A DNA stretch of 64,000 nt. Source: Callorhinus ursinus (Eukaryota; Chordata; Mammalia; Carnivora; Otariidae). A program made the translations under genes and the position numbers. The notes under the pieces were generated by a model that saw nothing but the letters and a program-made list of their open reading frames with translations, was not told the DNA's origin and did no database searches. The stretch covers positions 7,519,795-7,583,794 of the forward strand of contig NW_020312902.1 of NCBI RefSeq assembly GCF_003265705.1, written 5' to 3'. Of the stretch, positions 10,736 to 22,029 are shown piece after piece (the stretch's first letter is position 1; every line of letters starts with the position of its first letter).

Positions 10736-11110
10736 GTGTTAATTAACAACATTATCAATACTAGCAAGAAGAAATTGGAAGCAAGCTGTATGTGTAATGT
10801 GTAATGTGTAATGTGTAGCATTCTGGAAATTGCTAAGTAAATTATGGTGTGTGGACTCTGATGAAAGATAATGCATTCATTGAAATGATAATTAGAAAGA
10901 CTTGGATACATGGAAAATGTTTCAGCTAAAGTATCAAATGAGAGAAAAATTACTGAATTATACAAACGTCGGGATTGCAACTATATCAGCCTAACTAGGT
11001 AGATGAATACAAACTGGAAGAGGAGGCAAAAATGAAAATAATAGTTGTATAGAATTAGTTGGATTAAAGATAATTAATTACTTTCATTTGAAATTGGTTT
11101 TTAAAGCCAA
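10736..11110 (+). mobile_element. Probable L1M/HAL1-type LINE 3' fragment
   Basis: AT-rich text such as AATTATGGTGTGTGGACTCTGATGAAAGATAATGCATTCATTGAAATGATAA and CTTGGATACATGGAAAATGTTTCAG resembles the 3' part of old L1/HAL1 elements (the 'one nucleotide change per reading, image count' portion that follows ORF2). A GTAATGT heptamer is repeated at about 10792-10817. Confidence 0.5.
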
Positions 11111-12229
11111 AAGTTCTTTTTAAAAGAATGGCTTTTTAAAAAGCGATGGCAGAAACGTGCTATCAGTTTAGATCTTTGAATCTAGAGTCTACTCCTTTGT
11201 TCATCCTGGAGCTCATTATGAAGGTAATATACAGCTTGTAGAATCATTTAAATTCTCCAAATACTTATAAGGATGAAGTTGAAACTATTCAGAGAGACTT
11301 CCAAAAAGGAAAAAAAAAAAAGTCATCCTCTTTTAGGATGAGAAGCTCTCAGATATCACCAAGGATATGCTCCTTGTATTACCAGTGGGAGAGCTCCAGC
11401 TCAGAAGGATTGGAGACTTGGTCAGGACCACACAGAGGGTAGCAGGGCTAAGACTAGACCGGGCAGCCCTGGGTACAGCACAGACCTAGTACGTGAGTCA
11501 CAGAGACCTCCCTCTGGTGGGGGATTACAATAAAGTTCCTATAGCCCATGGACAGAGCCAGACAAGACTCAAGTTCAGCCCCTAATGCCTTCCCAGCCAG
11601 CAAACACACTAACTGGACCACTGTGCTCGGCCGCCCTGCCTGGGTAGGAGGACGGACAGTGTTCCCTTGCCTTTCCTATGTGTGTCCAGTGGTCCTTTCT
11701 CTTCCCTGTTCAAGTCAAGGTTGCCTGTCTGTCCCCTTTTCTTGGCTCTGCCCTTGACCCACAGCTGAGTCCTAAAGATCAGCAGTCTGCTCAATCCCCA
11801 GGAAGCTTTCCCTCTTGTTTGACAAAGTGCTGTCCTCACAGCTACTGGACTCTAGCAGAATGGGCAGGGACTTCTCTTGGGGATAGCCACTCTTTACCAT
11901 CAAGAAATTCTAGCTCAAGCCCTGGGGCCTCACGGGGTCTCTGGACAACAGAGTGGTCCTGATGTCCTAGATGTCATTGCTGGCATCTGCTTCTAAGTCA
12001 AGGACTAGAACATCAGCGCTCAGAAGACCTGGTGCCCATTTGCCTTTCAGCCCAGCTCTGGATTAAAAATGTCCTTCCTGGCATGCTTCACGCTTTGTGC
12101 TCCGTGGCCCTCCTTATTCTGGAGTACAACGGAACTGCTCAACTAGATATGTAGAAAGCAGAAGTTCAGGTTTACCAAAAGCTTTTTATTACTGCTAACA
12201 CGGGAAGAGGCAACACTGTTCCCCACCCG
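11111..12229. other. Unique sequence with one MIR piece
   Basis: An antisense MIR fragment is likely at about 11395-11490 (GGTCAGGACCACACAGAGGGTAGCAGGGCTAAGACTAGACC). The rest is unassigned. Overlapping 61-94 codon frames in the GC-richer part at 11548-11962 have no recognisable product. Confidence 0.5.
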
Positions 12230-12414
12230 CTCTGGAACTTAGGACAACTTACCTAACCTCTAAATCTCAGTTTTCTTATCTGTAAAAAAATGAGGATAAT
12301 GATGGGACCTCCCCCCCCTCAACCAGTCACTAGGAGAATTTGATGAGAGAATACATATAAAATTGTGGGACAGTGCCTGGCATATGGTCAACATTCACTG
12401 TGAGTTAGCTATTC
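12230..12414 (+). mobile_element. MIR SINE
   Basis: Sense MIR: CTCTGGAACTTAGGACAACTTACCTAACCTCTAAATCTCAG, TTATCTGTAAAAAAATGAGGATAATGATGGGACC, then ACAGTGCCTGGCATATGGTCAACATTCA. Confidence 0.85.
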
Positions 12415-12619
12415 TATATATCCTAATCTTGTCCACGAAACAGGAATTTTAACACCTGTCTTCACCACCACCTTTAATGGTTGTGACTGACAAATAACTT
12501 CTAGAGCTGAGCCTGTTTCATCAAGTGTGGAGCACTGTGCAATCCCAGGGACATGAGTGTCACAGTCTTGGGTCATAGGGGCTCTTAGCACCAAGCAGCT
12601 CCCCCACTAGGACCGCTAC

Positions 12620-12722
12620 CCCACATCAGAGATGAGGACTCTGAGGCTAGTGGGCCAGTGTGTTGATGGGACATGCCCAAGATCACCAAGCTAATTAGTG
12701 ACAGGACCCGTTTTATTTATTT

Positions 12723-12762
<40 letters not shown>

Positions 12763-12835
12763 TTTTAGGACTTGTTTTAAAACCAGATTTGTCCAACTGT
12801 AAAGCCCATATTCTTAACCACTATTTCATAACACC
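12620..12835 (-). mobile_element. MIR SINE interrupted by a (TTTA)n insertion
   Basis: Antisense MIR: AGATGAGGACTCTGAGGCTAGTGG, CATGCCCAAGATCACCAAGCTAATTAGTGACAGGACC, then after the insertion CATATTCTTAACCACTATTTCATAACACC. The two halves are separated by 12716-12766. Confidence 0.8.
12703..12779 (-). repeat. (TTTA)n tract flanked by a 13-bp direct repeat: probable tail-only retroposon
   Basis: A TTTA tetranucleotide tract (12716-12766) sits between AGGACCCGTTTTA (12703-12715) and AGGACTTGTTTTA (12767-12779), with two mismatches. The duplicated bases belong to the host MIR. This looks like target-primed insertion of only the A-rich tail of a SINE or L1 on the minus strand, later expanded as a microsatellite. 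Confidence 0.7.
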
Positions 12836-12839
12836 TTTA

Positions 12840-14560
12840 TGCCATCGGTGAAAAAATCAATTTTGCCATATATTACATGAAAAACATGTCAGTTATACTA
12901 AATGTCTATCAAATCCGGAGTATATAAGACAAATTTTTTCTTTTTCTTTAATATGTGAAATTTTTGGTTTTTGTTTTGTCTTACTTGATTTGTCGCTGTT
13001 TGACCTCTTTATTCTGAAATAGAGCATGAGTGAAAAGATGAAGATGGTGTGGGGGGATCCTTCCAGATCACAGAAGGCCCTCGTTGCTTAGACCTTCTGT
13101 GCCTGATGAATACTGCCAATGCTTTAATCAGGATTCTAAGACCCAGAGAGGCTGTGGCTCCATATCTCCTTTGAGGAAGGGCTTGGTATTAAAGAATGCT
13201 TGTAGCCCATTTGACCGAGTTGTCTTGTCCTGGTGGGTCAGAAGCTACTCTTTATCTTAAACTCTTCTTCCCCTAGTCCTGTCAGAGTGAACTGCCATCT
13301 CTGTCTATTGCATTCAGAGCCAGCCTGTCAGTCATTCTGGATTCAGACTTAAAGATCCTATTAATGAAAATGTTATTTTAAGAACTGGAATGAGGAGAAT
13401 AACATATGCTTGCATTAATGGGAGAAAACAATAGCAATTGCTTCTGTATATTATGGTTGGGTCTCAGGTTCAATGAACTCTGGAATGAGATGGAAAATAT
13501 AATAAGCATGATTCTGAAAATTGAATAATCAGCATTCCATGTGGTTCCAACTGTAATGGATGGAAAAACATAAGCAAAATAGAAGGACTGTTTGCTCATA
13601 AGCTTTTCTGAGACTGTCACTCTGAAGGTGGACTTATCTCTTCGAACAATGGCCCATTGTACTGTGGGAGAGGCAACACAACTTCCATAGTTGAAGTCTC
13701 ACATTTTAAGTTAAATTTTGAAAAAGAAATCCAGACACTTTTAAATTTATAGAATTAATCTTCTGTCTTTCCTCCAATAACAAGTAAATTAAATCTGCAA
13801 AATTATGTTCAGTATATTATTTTCAACTGTGTATTTATTGTTTAAAGATACGTGTCTTCAGTTTCTTCTGTTCCCTTTTGAAACTCAAGTCCATTTCAAA
13901 TCTTTTGTTAATAAGCCATTTAGTTCTCAGAGAATGGTTTCTTTGTGTTGGTAATTAAGTGTTTTATTTACATAAAGGAAATAGCGAAATACAATCTCTT
14001 CCAAAAAGAACATTCTAAAACATTCCACTGAATGCAAAAGCATGACCCTGCAGTGTCAGAATTTCTTCTGGTGATGCCACCAAAATCCTTGAGCAATTTT
14101 ACAAGGAACTAAAAAAAAAGCCTGATTCCTCTAAATGATATGGCCCTTTAGGTGTGATCGTCGAGGAAATATTGAAACAATTCAGTAGTAATTGTGTAGG
14201 TAAATATACAGGAACTATAAGGGTATTATTTGACACTTTAGCACTAGATTTTGTTACTATGGCATGAGTTTGCTTCCTTGGCTGCAAATACCTTCAGGGC
14301 AAGGGTTTTTCTCTGCACATTTGATAGAGTTACAGATGTGAACTTTTTCCTAAGGTGAAAAATGGACATTAGTTACTATTCCAACAAACATGTACAGGTT
14401 CCCCCTGACCATGTGACAGGCACTCTTTCAAGAGCTGCAGAAGTCTTCTAAGTCTGAGTAAGATGGAGCCCACCTTCACTGGTATCCAGTTTGGTCAGGG
14501 ACGTATGGGCAATGGGGTAGCAGGAAATGCAAGGCTTGTTTAGGAAAGAAGTGAACTATA
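12840..14560. other. Unique AT-rich sequence
   Basis: No gene is recognised. T-rich runs occur around 12935-12990. Frames are at most 80 codons. Confidence 0.5.
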
Positions 14561-14562
14561 TA

Positions 14563-14910
14563 AAATGATAATTATCATATTTATTATGTGCCAAGCATAG
14601 TGCTAAAAGTTTTATTTCCTATATGTCATATAGAGTGACCAACTCATCCCAGTTTGTGTGGCATTTTCCTGCTCTGGCACTAAAAATCCCACATACTAGG
14701 GTGCTTCTCAGTCCTGGACAAACTGGGACTTCTGGTCACCCTATATACATTCCTTACAATGACCTTATGAGATCCAGCCTATAATCACCCTCAGTTTGCA
14801 GGAATCGAAGGTCAGAAGGCAGGGGAACATATCCAAGGTTGCATGTTTGCTAATACATGTGGGGCTGAGATATGAAACAGAGTGCTCTGAACTAGGGCAA
14901 GACACAAATC
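14563..14910 (-). mobile_element. MIR SINE split by a small DNA transposon
   Basis: Antisense MIR pieces are 14563-14632 (TTATTATGTGCCAAGCATAGTGCTAAAAG) and 14742-14910 (CTTACAATGACCTTATGAGATCC...CCCTCAGTTTGCAGGAATC...GGTTGCATGTTTGCTAATACATGTGGGGCTGAGAT). The order of the halves is collinear with MIR, so the segment between them is an insertion. Confidence 0.75.
14633..14741. mobile_element. 109-bp MITE-like element nested in MIR
   Basis: The termini are inverted: GAGTGACCAACTCATCCCAG at the left, and at the right the reverse complement of GGGTGACCAGAAGTCCCAG, both followed by TTTGT. TA dinucleotides flank both ends, consistent with a Tc1/mariner-like TA target, although other superfamilies are not excluded. 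Confidence 0.65.
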
Positions 14911-14977
14911 CTTAGCTAAAATGCAGCATTTTCACTGCACAGTTCCAGATGATAAAAACAAAAAAAGGACATTGGTA

Positions 14978-15203
14978 GAAAATTGTGGTGGGGGGCGCCT
15001 GGGTGGCTCAGATGGTTAAGCATCTGCCTTCGGCTCAGGTCATGATCCCAGGGTCCTGGGATCGAGTCCCGCATCGGGCTCCCTGCTCCTTGGGAGCCTG
15101 CTTCTCCCTCTGCTTCTCTCTCTCTCTCTCCCTCTGTCTCTCATGAATAAATAAAGAAAATCTTTAAAAAAAAAAAAAAGAAAAAAAAGAAAATTGTGGT
15201 GGG
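14978..15203 (+). mobile_element. SINEC (arctoid type) with 15-bp target duplication
   Basis: The body is 14993-15188, with head GGCGCCTGGGTGGCTCAGATGGTTAAGCATCTGCC and a tail interrupted by ATGAATAAATAAAGAAAATC. A perfect duplication GAAAATTGTGGTGGG flanks it (14978-14992 and 15189-15203). The middle is the shorter CTGCTTCTCTCTCT variant, without the CCACTCCCCCTGCTTGTG block. Confidence 0.95.
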
Positions 15204-16754
15204 ATCTAAATTCAAGGAGTTACCTGTGGATGCTGAAGAGTCACTGATGGTTTCCAAATAGTAGAACATGGTGGAAACTTTCCTGATTAACTTCATATTG
15301 ATGACACCAAAGAAGTAGTTCAAACCAATAATTTGTCCATTCACTCTTCCTATCTCTAAAAATCTGCAGCCTCCCCCTCCCTCCCTTATGGCTACTTCTC
15401 CCAAACAATAAACAAAACGAAGAGGCATTTTGAAGATGGAAAAAAAATGTTCTTTTGTCCCAAATCCACTTCAGGATTTTTTTTCTTTACTTCTTAGAAT
15501 TTTCCCCATGTTTCTCTCTATAGCAGAAACTAGAAATACTTGGAAGGCCATAAGCAGTTTCCTTAAACACACTTCTTTTATAGTTTATCATGCCTCAAAT
15601 CTCATTTTCTTAGAGAAATAACAGGTAGAAGAAGTGCTGGATCTAGGCTTTCCTCTGAGAGATGAGAACAGACGCAGGCAAATAAATTGTCGTGTGGCAT
15701 GATTTAGAGTCTTGTGGGTGTGCACGCATCTTTTGTCATTTTATCCATTTCCTGTGAGTCTGTTTATTCCCTTTCATTGTCTTTTATTCTAAACCACACT
15801 GTTATGTGGTTTATTTGAGAGGGGGAGTAAGTGGGATCTATGCATCCTATCTGTTGAGATGTATGCCACCTCAGATCAGCATAATTCCATGGTCTGGGGC
15901 AAGACAGCCAAGCAGAGAAGAGTCCATTCAAAGGGAAGGTGGCAATTTTCATGATGTGCCTCTCCCTGACTGATTTAAGGAGTTATATTATGCAGAAACC
16001 TGAAACAGTGAGCCTTTGTGCCGGGAACATCCATTTAACTGCATTCCATAAGGTTTCCTGCCAAGTCAACAGGTTCATACATTCTCAGGCTCTTGCTTGT
16101 TGGAAATTGAAATCATTCCCTTTACAGAAACAACCTATCCTTCTCTGTGAGGTCTTGTCCACTTGGTCAGAACTCCTTTTCTGGGGTTTATTTGATGATA
16201 AATTATATCAAGAAATTAAACAGAAACCCCATTAGTAATGTTGACAATATTCCCCCCCCACACATGAAATATTTAATGAAAACCAGGAGCTGGGGAGTTG
16301 AATTTGCACACAAAGAATCTGGGTAAGATGGATGTTCTTTGAATGCAGTTGCGAGCTTTTTTCCTCCAAAGATCTTTGCAAATACCCAAGAGCTGTCCCT
16401 TATTTTGCTTTTGGTGACATGGAAACATCCATTTAGTAATTTCCTGCCTCAGTTGTTCCCACACAAAATGGAATATCCAGAGGGGATTTTAAAAGTTCTG
16501 GGACATATTAAATATGGAAGCAGAAGGGTAGAACCAGCCCAAATGGCTGGTACCATTTGCAAAAGAATGGCCAAAAGAATCCTTACATTTCAGTGGATGA
16601 GTGAGCTTGCTCACATTCAAAAGAAGGTGGTTTCTGCTAAATGCCAAGTACACGCCGCTGAAGGAATAGTTGAGGGTCCTTTTTGGATATATCTCACTCT
16701 CTCTCTTTAAGTCAGTTGGACCATGCCATAGAGATAAACCGGAACACTCTTCTA
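15204..16754. other. Unique sequence
   Basis: No repeat or gene is recognised. A 123-codon plus frame (16339-16710) and a 98-codon frame (15939-16235) have no domain and no splice-site support. A C-run occurs at 16252-16259. Confidence 0.5.
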
Positions 16755-16885
16755 CACTGATTCTCTACCCTGACTGTACATGAAAATCACCTGCAGACAT
16801 TCAGAAAGCCCTGTTTCTGATCACAGCAGACCAAGTAATTAACATTTGGTTATGGGAGAATCCAGACATCTGCATATTTTTTATG
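16755..16885 (+). mobile_element. MER5-like hAT-Charlie fragment
   Basis: CTCTACCCTGACTGTACATGAAAATCACCTGCAGACATTC...AATCCAGACATCTGCATATTTTT follows the MER5 order (CACATTAGAATCACCTGGGGA... ATCTGCATTTT). Confidence 0.65.
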
Positions 16886-16889
16886 TGCC

Positions 16890-17420
16890 TTCAGTCAGGG
16901 TCTTGTCAGGATGAAAAACCAGAAACAAAGAATTTAATTAAAGTAATTTTTAACAAGTTAACTAGTCATTGAGGAATGCAGGAAGCAGCTTCTATCTGTA
17001 AGGGTGGGGCAAACAAAGGAATGAAATCAGTGGTATTAAAACAGAGTGTTGAGGGGGGCGCCGGCAGAGCAGAGACCCCAACCTCTGGGTGGGGGGGAGG
17101 GGTATGCAGCCAGCTGTTGCTGGGGCCTGAGCTCAGAAGAAGGATCCGATGGAGGTGGATGGGACCAGGCTTTGGAGGAGGAGACACTGGCCTGCTGGAG
17201 CTTGTATCTCAGATACAAATGGTTCTGGGATTGCCAAAAACTGGAAACTGAACCAGCTGTTGCTACTGGAACCAACTGCCAAGGCCAGGGTGACACTGGT
17301 AGGAACAGAGAGCAGACAGGAGGGAGCAGACTCCCTTCCCTGTAGTCCATCCTCTCAGTCTCCTATAGTGCCTCCTATTGGCAGATCTGCTTAAGGAGAA
17401 ATGCCCTTGGCAGAATCCCA
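16890..17420 (-). mobile_element. Possible ancient LTR-type repeat
   Basis: The GC-richer block (AGAGACCCCAACCTCTGGGTGG, GCAGCCAGCTGTTGCTGGGGCC, GAACAGAGAGCAGACAGGAGG, AGTGCCTCCTATTGGCAGA) resembles a recurrent mammalian LTR-like repeat seen in antisense, but I cannot name it. Several overlapping frames of 73-104 codons here are by-products of its composition. Confidence 0.35.
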
Positions 17421-17502
17421 GCCCTTGCATCTCCAAGTGGAACACAGGAGGGTAGGTTTGAAGTAAGAAATAAGAATGAAAAACCAACACGTTTTGGTCC
17501 CT

Positions 17503-17543
17503 TAGGTGATTCTATGGGGTGAGCAGGGTTGAGAACCACCGAC
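17503..17543 (-). mobile_element. MER5-like terminus
   Basis: TTAGGTGATTCTATGGGGTGAGCAGGGTTGAGAACCACCGAC is the reverse complement of a MER5 5' end (CAGTGGTTCTCAACCCTGGCTGCAC...AATCACCTG). Confidence 0.6.
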
Positions 17544-17731
17544 TATGGAAAGTTATGACTTAGGACTCTGCTCAGGCATTCCTGGTTTGCTTTTGTTTTG
17601 CCCCAGTTCCCAGTTAGGTCAGCCTGCCCATAATCAGCCTGCTTCTTTGGTCTCCATGTGCACCTTTGGACTCTTGACTTTGGGTTCCCACAGTTATGGC
17701 TTAGATTTGGTCCATGTGTTCTTCCAGCTTT

Positions 17732-17952
17732 GAAAAACTCCAGCCCCAGGGGTACCTGGGTGGCTCAGTCGTTAAGCGTCTGCCTTTGGCTCAGGTCATG
17801 ATCTCAGGGTCCTGGGATCAAGCCCCACATCGGGCTCCCTGCTCAGCGGGAAGCCTGCTTCTCCCTCTCCCCCTTCTTGTCCTGCTCTCACTCTCTCTCT
17901 CTCTCTAATAAATAAATAAAATCTTTAAAAAATAAAAAAATAAAATGTGAAT
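17732..17952 (+). mobile_element. SINEC, first unit of a head-to-tail pair
   Basis: The body starts at about 17747 (AGGGGTACCTGGGTGGCTCAGTC) and has a complete head, middle and tail, with AATAAATAAATAAAATCTTT followed by an A/T-rich linker. The left target duplication GAAAAACTCCAGCCC is at 17732-17746. Its partner copy is not at the end of this unit but after the second SINE. Confidence 0.93.
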
Positions 17953-18182
17953 GGGGGGCGCCTGGGTAGCTCCAGTCATTAAGCATCTGCCTTCAGCTCA
18001 GGTCATGATCCCAGGGTCCTGGGATCAAGCCCCACATCAGGCTCCCTGCTCGGTGGGAAGCCTGCTTCTCCCTCTCCCACTCCCCCCTGCGTGTGTTCCC
18101 TCTCTCACTGCCTCTCTCTCTGTCAAATAAATAAATAAAATCTTTAAAAAGAAAAAAAGAAAAAAAAGAAAAACTCCAGCCC
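17953..18182 (+). mobile_element. SINEC, second unit of the pair, carrying the right target duplication
   Basis: The head GGGGGGCGCCTGGGTAGCTCCAGTC follows the linker AATGTGAAT of the first unit. The tail runs to about 18167 and is A-rich with G interruptions. The 15-bp sequence GAAAAACTCCAGCCC at 18168-18182 matches 17732-17746 exactly. I see no separate duplication for this unit alone. Confidence 0.93.
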
Positions 18183-18576
18183 TCATTGGCCCTACAGGAC
18201 CCAAGATAAGGCAATAAGAGCAGAGGGTTGGACTTTGATTTCCATGGAGTTTGTTTGGGCTCATGATTTCAGGGACCATATATCCCTGGAAGCAGCAGCT
18301 CTTTGTGCTGATGGCCAGTCCCAACAGCAGTGTGCTGCTATGGGCTTTGATGAGAACCTAAACAGGAAATAGCTATTATCCTGTGAGGTATGGCTAAATG
18401 AAAATGACAGCTTTCATGCCTCTGCTTTTGTTCTCTGGTGAGCCTGATTGGGTTCTTTCTATTAAATTTGGGGTTCATCACTTACAAAATACCCAACAGT
18501 TTAGATCATAAAAGAAATAAAGCTAGTCCTTCTCAAATACTCATTCAAATCATTAGATTGAGCGTCAGCAGGCTTC

Positions 18577-18745
18577 AGTCATTTATTCAACAAATATATA
18601 TTCAGCACCGACTGTGATCTAGGTACTGTTCTAGGCACTGGAGGTATCACAGTGAACAAAGCAAAGGTATTGTCCTCATGGAGGTCATATCCTGCTTGGG
18701 AAGAGAGACAATAAGTAAATAAATAAGTAAACCTCTAATGTACCA
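18577..18745 (-). mobile_element. L2 3' end
   Basis: Clear reverse-complement L2 terminus: TCATTTATTCAACAAATATATATTCAGCACC, GGTACTGTTCTAGGCACTGGAGG, ACAGTGAACAAAGCAAAGG, CTCATGGAGGTCATATCCTG, GAGACAATAAGTAAATAAATAAG. Confidence 0.9.
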
Positions 18746-18747
18746 GA

Positions 18748-19250
18748 TGGCATATTAGTAATGTATTACCGTGTAGCAAATTACTTCAAATTTTGGACCT
18801 TAAAACAACAAAGATTTATTACCTCACAGCTTCTGAGAGTCAGAAATCTGGAAGCAGAGTAGTTGCACAGTTCTGGCTTAGGGTCTGTCTTGAGGTTGTG
18901 GTCAAGTTGTCAGGTGGGTTGTGGTCTCATCTGAAGATTTGCCTGACTCGGGAAGATCTGCTTCCTTACCTTCCTACCATGATCATCACCATGTGGACCT
19001 CTCCAGAGAGCTGCTTACAACTTGGGGGCTAGCTTCCCCAGAGTGAGTGATCCAAGAGAAAGAGAGAGTGATTAAGATGGAAGCCATGGTATCTTTTATA
19101 ATCTAATCTTGGAAGTGGCATGCCACTGTCATATTCTATTGTCCCTGACCTGACCCTGATAAAAAGTGGGAGGAGAGTACACAAGGGCAAGAATACTGCA
19201 GATGCAGAGATCTTCAGGGCTATCTTGGAGGCTGGCTACCATGGATGGTA
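18748..19250 (-). mobile_element. MLT1-type (ERVL-MaLR) LTR
   Basis: On the minus strand it ends with the MLT1 hallmark GAGGTAATAAATCTTTGTTGTTTTAAGG. Upstream it carries GATTAGATTATAAAAGATACCATGGCTTCC, typical of old MLT1 members. It abuts the L2 at its left. A 79-codon frame (18793-19032) is inside it. Confidence 0.8.
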
Positions 19251-19424
19251 ATAAATGCAATGGAGCAAGTGAAGCAGAGTAAAAGGATAGGAAAGGCTGG
19301 GGTTTGGGATGACTGTTAATTGCTCTTGATACAGATGGTCAGTGAGGACTTCACTGATACAGAGCAGAGATCTGAAGATGAAGAAGTAGCTTTATGGCTT
19401 GCTTTTTAAAGGTTTCCATTTAGG

Positions 19425-19675
19425 GGTCACATTTTCTGGGAAGACTTCCCTCAGCTCCTGCCCCACCTATCCTGTTCACTAAGAACCCCTACATACGCTC
19501 CCAGGGAACCCATACCTAATCTCTGAAAACTTTCATCACCCTGTGGGGCCTTCTTTCTACTTCTTCCACTAGAGGGGACATTTCTTAGTGCCACGGACAA
19601 TGTTTTTGTCATCTCTGTAACCCAGTAAAAAGATCAGTAAATATTTGATGAATGAATGAAATAAACGAATGAATT
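19425..19675 (+). mobile_element. L2 3' region
   Basis: GGGAAGACTTCCCTCAGCTCCTGCCC, then ACATTTCTTAGTGCCACGGACAATG, ending AAATATTTGATGAATGAATGAAATAAACGAATGAAT. Confidence 0.8.
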
Positions 19676-22029
19676 TACTTTCTCAGCAGTCTTTTTTTAG
19701 AGATTTAGCCTAAACTCCTCTTTAAAAGTACATGTTTAGTTATGTTTTGTTTTAATTAAGCATTGGTTATCTTTTGTCTAAAACAAAACAAAAAAAATCC
19801 TTGGACATGGATTGATATAGCTGCTTGAAACATAAATCTCCCCCTCTGCTGCTATGCCAACTGCATTGCCTACAGACACTGTTAGTTTATGAAGCACCAT
19901 ATGGAACACAAATATGTGGCAACTTATTGAATGGGAACATTTTGTGAGAAAAATATTTTTGTTCCCATGCAGTAACGTTTCTGTTAAATAGCTTCTAAAT
20001 ATGTAAAAAGATAAAAAAAAAAAAAGCTCCAAGTGGCAAGAGAATACCCTAAGGAATCTAGAAAGTATGCAAAACAGCAATATTATTTTATAATGAAAAA
20101 CAGATATGAGTAATATTATTTCTCCCTACCCTCCTTTCTTTTGGCAATCATTTTCTTTCTAAATATATGCCCTTTGTCCACGAAATCACATGCTCTGATT
20201 CACCCAAGCCCTGGGCGGGAGGCAGCCACTTATACAAAGGGACAATTGGTCACTCACAGAAATATGTCTCCCTTGTGTTTTGGAACTAAACTGCCACTCA
20301 AAACATCAGCTGTCTCTCTCCTTGTGGCTCTAGAGGTCTAATTTAGGATTGTCCCCAGATTTCAGCCCTGAGAACTCACGGTACCAGAGCCATAGAAACT
20401 GTAATATGCACAGGAATCACCTGGGTGTCTTGTTAACAGCAGCTTCTGGTTCAGAAGTTCCGGGATGGAGCCTAAGAGTCAGCGTTTCTAACAGACTACT
20501 GGGTGACTGGGGGTGGGAGGTGGGGCTGGTCCTCATATCATGCTTTGAATAATAAGAAACTACAATAGGATTGGAGAGTCCAGAGTTTACCTGTCTGCCT
20601 ACATCTGTAGATGATTTGGGATTTCTCTTTCCTTTCTTTTTTCTTTTTTTTTTAAATCATCCTAATGAGGAAATCCCTAGTAATCAAGAAACAAATTTAT
20701 TTCATTATTTTGTAAAATTGTTAAACCACATATTCTCCATAAGATAATTTATATTTTAGGGCTCTGTTCCTTAAAAAGCTTAGTTTGAAAAACAACATGT
20801 TTTGCCATACGTCGTCACTTGAACAAATAAATGCCAAGGAATCCACAATTTAGATTTCAAACCAAACTAAATCCTTACCCCTTCTCTCCACATCAAACGT
20901 TCTGTGTTTCAAGCATTTCCAAAATGGCAGTGAGCAAAGAGAAATATAGTCATTAAAAATAAAATGATAAAGTTGCATTGATCATCACGTATAGAATTCC
21001 AGGTCAACACCTTTCTTCTGCACTCCAGTTGCATGGGAGGAATAGGGTATTTCACTCATGATTTATTTTACTTTTATTATTTTAGAAGTTATTATTTTTA
21101 TATTTTAGATTTGTATTATTTTAAATAGCATTTTATTTTGAAATGATAAAAATATATTTATGTGACATTGATCTAGTTCTCCAAGTAGTACACAAAGTGT
21201 GCAGGTTTATGACTAGACTTTGGCCTAGGTATATTCAAATTATCTTATGAAGATATGCAAATATAACATCATATTGACTGGAGGTTGTTAGCTTGTGTTT
21301 ATTTCTTAAAGATTTATCAAAGTGCAAAAGTGTATCAGAATGAATAGGACTTCCCCTGGCTGGTATTGCTCAAGCAGCTCAACCTATGCCCCCTCCCTAT
21401 TCCCACCCCTACAGCTCTCACCCCAATCTAAGTAGGAAAGTAGCACCTGTGCCCAGGAGGTTTGGCGATCACTGACCAGGTCCCTGGAGCAGGTAAGCTG
21501 GTCTCAGCATCCTCGCATCCACAGGCCACCAGCTGTGAGTCATCATGGTCCCCAACTCAACCTGTCTCACAGTTCGAGAAGCACCTAACTTTCACGGACA
21601 ACAATTCACAGGTGAAGTTAGATATTCATTATACTTTAGGAGTTCAGGGTAATCACAGATTTATCATCTCACTTCCACTGTGAGCCTCATTGCCCCCTCA
21701 AAGAGGTTGGAAGTAGTCCTGACTTCTGAATATCTGAAAAGACGATAGTAATGGAAACCCAGCAGATTCCTTCCTTTGGTCAGTGACAGAATCTTTATAC
21801 CTGCTATCCTCCTCCATCTGTTTTTGCTTGCTTTTCACTATTTTCCAAATTGTCTTTGAATCACGCAAACTAAAGCCCAACTAGATCAGCACCTAGCACA
21901 CAGATGTACATAATTGTTTAAGCAGGTAGATGAATGAAAGGTGGAATCTGCAAATATCTTCAACTCAGCCATTTCAAAGGACAGAAGTGGCCATGACAGT
22001 ACAAGTAACACCTCCATGTGAATAATTAA
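19676..22029. other. Mostly unique, AT-rich in part, one MER5-like fragment
   Basis: A MER5-like piece is likely at 20398-20540 (GCACAGGAATCACCTGGGTGTCTTG...GAGCCTAAGAGTCAGCGTTTCTAACAGACTACTGGG). The stretch 21060-21170 is very AT-rich. No gene is seen; open frames are at most 100 codons. Confidence 0.5.

Noticed and set aside
16339..16710. 123-codon plus-strand frame as a possible exon
   Set aside because: No recognisable protein features and no convincing splice sites in phase.
17046..17394. Gly-rich overlapping frames in a GC-rich block, possible exon or CpG island
   Set aside because: The block looks like a decayed LTR-type repeat. CpG is rare and frames are open on both strands because of composition.
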